From: an uncultured Pseudomonadota bacterium
Lineage (GTDB): Bacteria; Pseudomonadota; Gammaproteobacteria; Burkholderiales; Eutrophovitaceae
Length of the DNA stretch: 15,067 nucleotides
Direction of reading: 5' to 3'
NCBI GenBank assembly: GCA_937983055.1
Contig: CALJLA010000049.1
Span: 1 to 15,067 of the forward strand
Made by a program: the position numbers and the translations under genes. How positions within the stretch are numbered: the first letter of the stretch is position 1; each line of letters opens with the position of its first letter. The notes below the pieces were generated by a model. That model saw nothing but the letters and a program-made list of their open reading frames with translations, was not told where the DNA came from and did not search any database. Below are positions 1-6,191 of the stretch, one piece after another.

Positions 1-67
1 CGTGAATGGTCTGGCCGGCGATGCGGGTGGTCACGCCGCGGACCTCGATGATCGACACGCCATTCAT
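1..67 (-). CDS. ABC transporter ATP-binding protein, MlaF-like (N-terminal fragment)
   Basis: Only the first 22 codons are in the window; the rest lies beyond base 1. The visible start reads MNGVSIIEVRGVTTRIAGQT, the typical first beta strands of an ABC ATPase before the Walker A motif, which is not in view. Its ATG overlaps the TGA of the MlaE-type permease (sequence ATGA at 67-64), so the two are translationally coupled. The assignment rests mainly on this neighbour: STAS-MlaE permeases are paired with an MlaF-type ATPase that energises phospholipid movement across the inner membrane. The likely next genes, an MCE-domain protein and an auxiliary lipoprotein, cannot be seen. Another ABC ATPase subfamily is possible but less likely. 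Confidence 0.7.
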   Translation of the reverse strand, partial: MNGVSIIEVRGVTTRIAGQTIH

Positions 68-1185
68 TTGGTGAAAAAACCCACGTCGGGGAACAGGATC
101 GCATACACCGCGTCGAGCAGGATCATCAGCGTGATGGAGGTGACCACGGCACTGGTGATGCCGGCCGACACGCTTTCGGTGTTGGGCTTGACCCGCAGCC
201 CGAACAGGCAGGCGACCAGCGCGATGGTGGCGCCGAAGCTCACGCCCTTGAGCATGGCGATCCACAGATTGGCGTGGTGCACCGCCTTGGGCAGGCTTTC
301 GAAGAAGTACTGCATGCTGATGCCGAGCTGGGCCCAGGCGGCCAGCGCGCCACCGAGCAGCGCCGCCATGATCGCCCACAGCGCCACCAGCGGCATCGCC
401 ACCGCCAGCCCCACGACTTTGGGCAGTACCAGGCGAAGGCTCGGCGACAGCCCCATGGTCTGCATTGCGTCGAGCTCTTCGGTCACCCGCATGACGCCGA
501 TCTGCGCGGTCATCGCCGAGCCCGAGCGCCCGGCGATCAGAATCGCCGCGAGCAGCGGCCCCAGCTCCCGAATGATGGAAATGCCGAGAATGTCGATGAT
601 GTACAGGCCGGCGCCGTAGGCCTGCAGGGTGAGCGCCGACAGGTAGGACACCACCACCCCGATCAGGAAACCGACCAGCGCGGTGACCGGCAGCGCGCGC
701 GCGCCGCCTTTGTACACCGAGGCGGAAATCTCCTTCCAGGGAATGCTGCCGGGGTGGCGCAGCAGGTAGGCGAGGTCGAACAGCAGGTGTCCGATGAGCG
801 CGAGAAACGCCAGCGCATGCTGCGCCAGAACGCCTTCCTGGCGACCGAGGAAGGCGAGCGGTTCCAGCAGATCCCGGCGCGGCCGAAGGTCGGGGCACTC
901 GGGCGTGCGCGCCAGCCGCCGGAAACCCGCCTCGTGCCCGGGCCGTAGTAGGGCGTTGGCGAGGCGTTCGCGTCCCCACGCCTGCCAGATCAGCCACGCG
1001 CCGGCGCTGTCGAGCAGATCGATGCCGCGCAGATCCCAGGCAAGCCGCGGATCGCCGGCGTGCAGCACGAGCGTGCGCAGCAACGCCCTTACCACCGGCG
1101 AAACGGCGGGCAGCGTCCAGTGACCCTGCAGGGCAAGCCGCGGACTGTCGCCTTCGTCGATGTAGTCGATGCCGGGGCTGACCAT
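64..1185 (-). CDS. MlaE-family lipid transport permease with N-terminal STAS domain
   Basis: A 373-residue inner-membrane permease. Residues ~15-110 form a STAS-like domain (DLRGIDLLDSAGAWLIW is the recognisable core), resembling the separate MlaB protein of E. coli. Residues ~120-373 are an MlaE/YrbE permease with hydrophobic segments around 125-145, 165-195, 210-225, 255-290 and 310-365. The conserved loop reads ELGPLLAAILIAGRSGSAM followed by EELDAMQTMGLSP, diagnostic of MlaE proteins. The family moves phospholipids between inner membrane and periplasmic MCE proteins to maintain outer-membrane asymmetry. The start is well bounded: an in-frame TGA lies directly before the ATG (1188-1186), so translation cannot begin further upstream. 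No strong Shine-Dalgarno sequence is visible. The ATPase gene overlaps its stop codon. Fusion of STAS to permease is a known arrangement. Confidence 0.93.
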   Translation of the reverse strand: MVSPGIDYIDEGDSPRLALQGHWTLPAVSPVVRALLRTLVLHAGDPRLAWDLRGIDLLDSAGAWLIWQAWGRERLANALLRPGHEAGFRRLARTPECPDLRPRRDLLEPLAFLGRQEGVLAQHALAFLALIGHLLFDLAYLLRHPGSIPWKEISASVYKGGARALPVTALVGFLIGVVVSYLSALTLQAYGAGLYIIDILGISIIRELGPLLAAILIAGRSGSAMTAQIGVMRVTEELDAMQTMGLSPSLRLVLPKVVGLAVAMPLVALWAIMAALLGGALAAWAQLGISMQYFFESLPKAVHHANLWIAMLKGVSFGATIALVACLFGLRVKPNTESVSAGITSAVVTSITLMILLDAVYAILFPDVGFFTK

Positions 1186-1568
1186 TCAGAAGGCCAGATC
1201 GCGATGCTGCAAGCCCCGTTGTATGCCGTACCTCTTGCAGTCGCCCGTCGTGAAAGGGCTCGCCCGGCAAGACTCCACGTGATACGGGCTACCGCGAACT
1301 CCAAGCAAGCGTTCGCTGCGTGTGTCTCGCCGGTCAGACAGTACGCTCGCGATGCCGCAAGGGGCGATCGGTGTCAACGGGCAGTTTTCCTCGTACACCG
1401 TTCCTGTGATGCGTGCGGCATTCGCGCGTTGGCATCGACAGCCGCCGATACGTATTATCCGCCGAACCGACTCCAGACCAGGATGATGCATGGGGCGAAG
1501 CATAGCAACCAATCGAAGAACCGAGGAACGATTCATACGCGTACGGACTCCTGAGTTTGGCAAGGCGT

Positions 1569-1583
1569 GAGCCCAGAGGGCTC
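1569..1583. repeat. Small perfect inverted repeat in the divergent intergenic region
   Basis: GAGCCC-AGA-GGGCTC forms a perfect 6-bp stem with a 3-base loop about 120 bases upstream of the DUF3467 start. There is no T-run on either side, so it is unlikely to be an efficient terminator. It could be an operator half-site pair or chance; 6-bp dyads are not rare in GC-rich DNA. Confidence 0.25.
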
Positions 1584-1691
1584 TAATTGGAGGCAAGGAT
1601 GTGCGGCTTATTGGTCCAGTTCAGCCGCCTGTGGCATGGCATTGCGGAAGTTACTGATTAGTCGTACCTTAGAGCAAAATGACGCACTAAC

Positions 1692-1699
1692 AAGGGAGA
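1692..1699 (+). promoter_or_regulatory. Strong Shine-Dalgarno for the DUF3467 gene
   Basis: AAGGGAGA lies 4 bases before the ATG at 1704, a good match to the anti-Shine-Dalgarno sequence. It fixes this ATG as the start and supports the small gene as real and well translated. Confidence 0.7.
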
Positions 1700-1703
1700 A
1701 CAA

Positions 1704-2054
1704 ATGGCCGCTGGCAAAGCAGCTGAATCCGCCCCGTCACAAGAGATGGAGGGCACGCGGATCAAGTGGGACGATTCGCAGATGAAGAGTTCGTACGCAA
1801 ACGTGTGCAACGTGACCAGCACGCGGGAAGAGGTGGTCATGCTCTTCGGCATTAACCAGGCTTGGAACAGGGGCCAGAAAGAGGTCACGATTCAGCTCAC
1901 CGACCGCATCATCATCAGCCCTTATGCGGCGAAGCGTCTCAACCTGCTGCTGGACGGCGTGGTAAAGGAATACGAGAAGCGTTTCGGGGCGCTCAACATC
2001 GATGCGCCGGCAGCGTCCGGCGGCGCCGGGGTCGCGGGGCCGGGCAAGGGCTGA
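1704..2054 (+). CDS. DUF3467 family protein
   Basis: A 116-residue, probably cytoplasmic protein. Residues ~18-95 match the DUF3467 pattern as I know it: IKWDDSQMKSSYANVCNV, then STREEVVMLFG, then an amphipathic helical end around PYAAKRLNLLLDGVVKEYEK. The C-terminal ~20 residues are a low-complexity Ala/Gly tail. DUF3467 has no established biochemical role that I can name. It has no signal peptide or membrane segment. A strong ribosome binding site precedes it. It is the first gene of the plus-strand cluster, 102 bases before the GAF-HlyD gene. Co-transcription with the SecA/M50 cluster is plausible but not proven; the gap is longer than those between the later genes. Confidence 0.85.
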   Translation: MAAGKAAESAPSQEMEGTRIKWDDSQMKSSYANVCNVTSTREEVVMLFGINQAWNRGQKEVTIQLTDRIIISPYAAKRLNLLLDGVVKEYEKRFGALNIDAPAASGGAGVAGPGKG

Positions 2055-2156
2055 AACACGGCGGCCCCCGCGCGTTGCGAATGGCGGGCCGAGCAGGCGA
2101 TTGCGGCCTGCCGGCCGCGCCGTGCCGGGCCTGCCGGCGAGTGAAGCGCGATCACG

Positions 2157-4049
2157 ATGAGTTCCGTTGAACCCGAAATCCACGATTCTGCTGCGCCCGC
2201 GCAGGTCGCCGACCTGGCCGCGCGCCGCGGGCGCGAGCAGGCCTGGAAGGACTTCGCCGAAGCGCAGTCGGTCGAGGAGTTCTGCGGCAGTTGGCTCGCG
2301 ATCCAGTGCCAGGTGATCGGCGGCGTCATCGACGGCGTGGTGGTGCTGCAGAAGCCGGGCGCCAGGGCATTTGTGCCGGTGGCGTTCTATCCCAATGTAA
2401 AGCGCGACCGCGGCCATCTCGCCGAGGTGACCGAGCGCGCGCTCAGGGAAGGCCGCGGCGTGATCGAGCAGGGCGAGGCTGCCGCCGAGGCGGGTGCCGA
2501 GGCCTCGCGCTGCCAGCTCGCCTACCCGGTGCGGATCGACGGCCAGCTGCGCGGCGTGATCGGGATGGATCTCGAAGCGCGGCCGGAGGCGCAGCTGCGC
2601 AGCTGCATGCGCGACCTGCAATGGGGTTCGGGCTGGCTGGAAGTGCTGCTGCGCCGGCATTCCGACCCCCAGGAGGCTGCCCGACTGCGGCTGAAGCTGG
2701 CGCTCGACCTGATTTCGTCGCTGATCGAGCATAAGGGGCTGAAAGAAGGCGCCTCGTCGTTTGCCACCGAACTCGCCTCGCGGCTGGGCTGCGACCGGGT
2801 GACGCTCGGCCTGGTGAAGCGCAATCGCGTCAAGGTGGTCGCGATGTCCCATTCCGGCCAGTTCGACCGTCGCGCAAACCTGCTGCGCGCCGTCGAGGAG
2901 GCCATGGACGAGGCCATCGATCAGCGCGAGGCCGTTGTCTACCCCGCCGAGCGCTCCGACACGCAGGTCGTCACCCTGTCTCACGCCAATCTGGTGCGGG
3001 AGGCAGAGTCGGGCAGTGCGCTGACGTTGCCGCTGGAAAGCGCCGGCGAGGTGGTGGGGGCGCTCACGCTGGAGCGTGCGCCGGGATTCCAGTTCGACGA
3101 GCTGTCGGTCGAGATCTGCCAGGCGGTGGCGGCGGTCGCGGGACCGATTGTCGAACTCAAGCGCGGCAACGAGCGCGGCCTGCTTGCGCATGCCGGGCAT
3201 GCCACCGCAGATTTCTGGAAAAAGCTGGTCGGGCCCGGCCATCCGGTCCTGAAGCTGGTGATTTTGCTGGTCGCGGGCGTGTCGGCGTTTCTGGCCACCG
3301 CAACCGGGGACTATCGCGTCTCGGCGGATGCCACGGTCGAAGGCGAGGTGCAGCGCGCAATCAGCGCGCCGTTCGAGGGCTATGTGGCGCAGGCCCTGCT
3401 GCGTGCGGGCGACACGGTCAGGGAAGGTCAGCTCATCGCCCGCCTCGACGACCGTGATCTCAGGCTCGAGCGCATCCGCCTGATCGGACAGCGCGGCCAG
3501 TTCCAGAAGCAGTACCGCGAGGCAATCGCGAATCACGACCGTATCCAGGTCGGCATGGTCAATGCCCAGCTCGAGCAGGTCGGCGCCCAGCTCGACCATA
3601 TCGACCAGCAGCTTGCGCGCGTCGAGCTGGTGGCGCCGTTCGACGGCGTGATCGTGAGCGGCGATCTGTCGCAGAACCTGGGCACGCCGGTGGAGCGCGG
3701 CAAAGTGCTGTTCGAAGTGGCGCCGCTGCAGGATTTTCGCGTCATCCTGCAGGTGGACGAGCGCGATCTTGCCGAGGTCGAGGTGGGGCAAAAGGGCGAA
3801 CTGACCGTTGCCTCCATGCCCGAGAATCGCATGGGTTTTTCCGTGACCAAGATCACCGCGGTCAACGTCGCCGAGGAAGGGCGCAACGTGTTTCGCATCG
3901 AGGCGCGGCTCGACGAACCGCCGTCTCGCATCCGTCCCGGCATGGAAGGCGTGGGCAAGATCTACATCGACGAGCGCCGGCTGGTGTGGATCTGGACGCA
4001 CAAGCTCACCAATTGGGCTCGCCTGTGGATGTGGTCGTGGCTGCCGTGA
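2157..4049 (+). CDS. Membrane-anchored HlyD-type adaptor with cytoplasmic GAF domain
   Basis: A 630-residue inner-membrane protein. Residues ~1-175 are a poorly defined, partly helical region. Residues ~180-345 look like a GAF sensor domain (SSFATELASRLGCDRVTLGL near its start; a helix with EICQAVAAVAGPIVELK at its end). One membrane segment follows at ~364-381. The periplasmic part (~382-620) is an HlyD/membrane-fusion adaptor: a first lipoyl half (SAPFEGYVAQALLRAGDTV), a short coiled-coil hairpin, a second lipoyl half (VAPFDGVIVSGD), then beta-barrel strands. The protein ends in a tryptophan-rich tail (RRLVWIWTHKLTNWARLW), which I associate with HlyD-like partners of PqqD-M50 proteases. The ATG of the protease gene follows its stop codon with no gap. 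HlyD adaptors normally bridge an inner-membrane transporter to an outer-membrane channel; a cytoplasmic GAF domain on one is unusual and suggests ligand-controlled activity. The upstream ribosome binding site is weak. Confidence 0.85.
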   Translation: MSSVEPEIHDSAAPAQVADLAARRGREQAWKDFAEAQSVEEFCGSWLAIQCQVIGGVIDGVVVLQKPGARAFVPVAFYPNVKRDRGHLAEVTERALREGRGVIEQGEAAAEAGAEASRCQLAYPVRIDGQLRGVIGMDLEARPEAQLRSCMRDLQWGSGWLEVLLRRHSDPQEAARLRLKLALDLISSLIEHKGLKEGASSFATELASRLGCDRVTLGLVKRNRVKVVAMSHSGQFDRRANLLRAVEEAMDEAIDQREAVVYPAERSDTQVVTLSHANLVREAESGSALTLPLESAGEVVGALTLERAPGFQFDELSVEICQAVAAVAGPIVELKRGNERGLLAHAGHATADFWKKLVGPGHPVLKLVILLVAGVSAFLATATGDYRVSADATVEGEVQRAISAPFEGYVAQALLRAGDTVREGQLIARLDDRDLRLERIRLIGQRGQFQKQYREAIANHDRIQVGMVNAQLEQVGAQLDHIDQQLARVELVAPFDGVIVSGDLSQNLGTPVERGKVLFEVAPLQDFRVILQVDERDLAEVEVGQKGELTVASMPENRMGFSVTKITAVNVAEEGRNVFRIEARLDEPPSRIRPGMEGVGKIYIDERRLVWIWTHKLTNWARLWMWSWLP

Positions 4050-6191
4050 ATGTCTGACGAACTCTACAGCGCCTCCTGGTATCGCGTCGCGGAGCTGAGG
4101 CCGCGGCTGCGCAGCCACGTGCGCATCCACCGCCACCACTACCGCGGCGAGCGCTGGTACGTGCTGGAGGACCGGGTATCGCGGCGCATGCACCGCTTCA
4201 ATCCGGTGTCGCACTATGTGATCGGCCTGATGGACGGCTACCGTACGGTGCAGGAGATCTGGGACAGCGCGATGAACCGGTTCGGCGACGATGCGCCGAC
4301 CCAGGACGAGATCCTGCGCCTGCTGGGCCAGTTGCACGCCGCGGACGTACTGCAGTCCGAGGTTACGCCGGACGTTGCCGAGATCCTGCGCCGTGCCCGA
4401 CGCACCCGCAAGCGCACCTGGATGCAGGTGCTGATGTCGCCGATGGCGGTGAAGATTCCGCTGTTCGACCCGGACAAGGGGCTGGAGCGCTGGCTGCCGT
4501 GGTACCGGCCGCTGTTCGGCTGGGGCGCGGCGATCGTGTGGTGTCTGGTGGTTGGCGCGGCGATCTTCCAGGCCGCGGTGCACTGGCCGGAGCTGACCGA
4601 GAACCTGTCCGACCGGGTGCTGGCGCCGCAGAACCTGCTGCTTATCGTGCTGACCTTCCCGGTGGTGAAGTTCTTTCACGAGTTCGGTCACGCCTGCGCG
4701 ACAAAGGCCTGGGGCGGCGAGGTGCATGAAATGGGCGTCATGCTGCTGGTGCTGATGCCGATTCCCTACGTCGACGCCACCGCAGCCTCCGCCTTTCGCG
4801 AGACCCATCGCCGCGTGGTGGTCGGCGCCGCCGGCATGCTGGTCGAGGTGTTCATCGCCTCGATCGCGCTGTTCCTGTGGCTGGAGGCCGAGCCGGGCAT
4901 TTTCCGCGCGGTGCTGTACAACGTGATGCTGATCGCGGGCGTGTCCACCGTGTTGTTCAACGGCAATCCGCTGCTGCGCTTCGACGGCTACTACATCCTG
5001 TCCGACCTGCTGCAGATTCCGAACCTTCGCCAGCGCGGACAGCAGTATCTCGGTCAGGTGGTCGAAACCCGGCTGTTCGGGGTGCGCCGCCCGGACATCG
5101 AGGCGACCCGCAACGAGCGGCGGTGGTTCATCGGATTCACCATCGCTTCGTTCATCTATCGCAATGTCGTGATCCTGGCGATCGCGCTGTTCGTGGCAAG
5201 CCAGTACTTCTTCGTCGGCGTGGTGCTGGCCATCTGGGTGTTGATCGGCGCCATCGTCGTGCCGCTGGCCAAGGGGCTTTATTTCCTGGTCTTCCATCCG
5301 CGGCTGCGCCGCCACCGGCTGCGCGCGCTCGCGATCAGCGGCGCGTTGACGGGCGGGCTCGCCGCCTTCTTCTTCGTGGTGCCGGTGCCCCTGTGGACCA
5401 CGGCGGAGGGCGTGACCTGGGCCCCGGAAGACGCCCAGGTGCGCGCGCGCGCCGATGGCTTTGTCACCCGCGTGGTGGTCAGCCCCGGAACCCATGTGCG
5501 CAAGGGCAGCCCTCTGATCGAGACCGAGGATCCACAGCTTGAGCCGCGCATCCGCTACCTGACCGCGCAGCTCGAGTTTCTCGAGGCGCGCCTGCGGGCG
5601 GAGCGCATGACCGATCGCGTGCAATGGGAGATCACGCGGGAGGAGATCATCGCGGTGGAGGCCGAGCTGGCGCATGCGCGGCGGCAGGCATCGGAACTCA
5701 CCATCGTCAGCCCGGCAGACGGCGTGTTCAGCCTGGCCACTGCGCAGGATCTCCCCGACCGCTTCCTGCGCAAGGGGCAAGAAATCGGCTATGTGGTCCC
5801 GGTCGAAACTGCCACCGTCCGGGTTCTGGTTTCGCAGGACGACGTGGATATGGTCCGCTCCCGCACCGAGGAGGTGAGGGTCAAACCGGCGAGCCGCCTC
5901 TACGACAGCTTCGAGGCGGTGGTCAAGCGCGAGGTGCCGGCCGGCAGCAACCGGGTGCCCAACCTGGCGCTCGCGAGTGCCGGCGGGGGACGGGTGGCCG
6001 TGGATCCGCGCGATACGAACGAGCCGAGGGCGCTGGCGAAGTGGTTCGAGTTCGACCTGTCGCTGCCCGGCACGCCGCTGCGCGCCGTGGGCGAGCGTGT
6101 ATACGTTCGATTCGAGCATGGCGCCGAGCCGGTTGCCTGGCGCATCTATCGCAGCGCGCGGCAACTGTTCATGGAGCGGTTCTCGGTCTGA
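4050..6191 (+). CDS. PqqD-M50 site-2-type zinc metalloprotease fused to a C-terminal HlyD-like domain
   Basis: A 713-residue polytopic inner-membrane protein. Residues ~36-106 resemble a PqqD-type peptide-binding domain (SRRMHRFNPVSHYVIGLMDG, then TVQEIWDSAM). Residues ~155-425 carry several membrane segments and the M50 catalytic core: HEFGH at 210-214 gives the two zinc histidines and the glutamate, and NPLLRFDGYY places the third ligand at Asp312. All catalytic residues are present. After a last membrane helix (~427-445) comes a periplasmic lipoyl/HlyD-like domain with two halves (RADGFVTRVVVSPGTHV and IVSPADGVFSLA) around a coiled-coil hairpin at ~495-555. M50 proteases cleave within the membrane. 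PqqD domains bind leader peptides in RiPP pathways, but no precursor or radical SAM gene is visible here. The gene starts directly after the GAF-HlyD stop, and its TGA shares one base with the next ATG, indicating a translationally coupled operon. Confidence 0.9.
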   Translation: MSDELYSASWYRVAELRPRLRSHVRIHRHHYRGERWYVLEDRVSRRMHRFNPVSHYVIGLMDGYRTVQEIWDSAMNRFGDDAPTQDEILRLLGQLHAADVLQSEVTPDVAEILRRARRTRKRTWMQVLMSPMAVKIPLFDPDKGLERWLPWYRPLFGWGAAIVWCLVVGAAIFQAAVHWPELTENLSDRVLAPQNLLLIVLTFPVVKFFHEFGHACATKAWGGEVHEMGVMLLVLMPIPYVDATAASAFRETHRRVVVGAAGMLVEVFIASIALFLWLEAEPGIFRAVLYNVMLIAGVSTVLFNGNPLLRFDGYYILSDLLQIPNLRQRGQQYLGQVVETRLFGVRRPDIEATRNERRWFIGFTIASFIYRNVVILAIALFVASQYFFVGVVLAIWVLIGAIVVPLAKGLYFLVFHPRLRRHRLRALAISGALTGGLAAFFFVVPVPLWTTAEGVTWAPEDAQVRARADGFVTRVVVSPGTHVRKGSPLIETEDPQLEPRIRYLTAQLEFLEARLRAERMTDRVQWEITREEIIAVEAELAHARRQASELTIVSPADGVFSLATAQDLPDRFLRKGQEIGYVVPVETATVRVLVSQDDVDMVRSRTEEVRVKPASRLYDSFEAVVKREVPAGSNRVPNLALASAGGGRVAVDPRDTNEPRALAKWFEFDLSLPGTPLRAVGERVYVRFEHGAEPVAWRIYRSARQLFMERFSV

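Larger units (their letters stand above)
1186..1703. other. 518-bp divergent intergenic region, no convincing gene
   Basis: This stretch separates the minus-strand Mla operon from the plus-strand DUF3467/SecA cluster, so it should hold promoters for both. It is visibly less GC-rich than its flanks. Open frames exist on both strands (for example the minus frame 1596-1186), but their translations are rich in Arg, Cys and Ser, lack domain character and have no ribosome binding sites. Near 1643-1671 a loose TTGCGG-N17-TACCTT could serve the downstream gene, but the match is poor. A short perfect dyad sits at 1569-1583. I see no tRNA, no repeat family and no clear riboswitch. Confidence 0.5.

Noticed and set aside
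1186..1596. A 136-codon minus-strand frame ending directly before the MlaE start.
   Set aside because: Composition is not protein-like, there is no ribosome binding site and no recognisable domain; its TGA only helps to fix the MlaE start.
5624..6190. In-frame upstream extension of the SecA-like gene back to 5624.
   Set aside because: The extension overlaps the M50/HlyD reading frame for 567 bases and translates to a Gly/Arg-rich sequence. The ATG at 6191 overlaps the upstream stop and begins the SecA-like part.
4050..6191. Reading the locus as a standard RiPP/PQQ biosynthesis cluster because of the PqqD-like domain.
   Set aside because: No radical SAM enzyme, PqqA-like precursor or other PQQ gene is present in the window.
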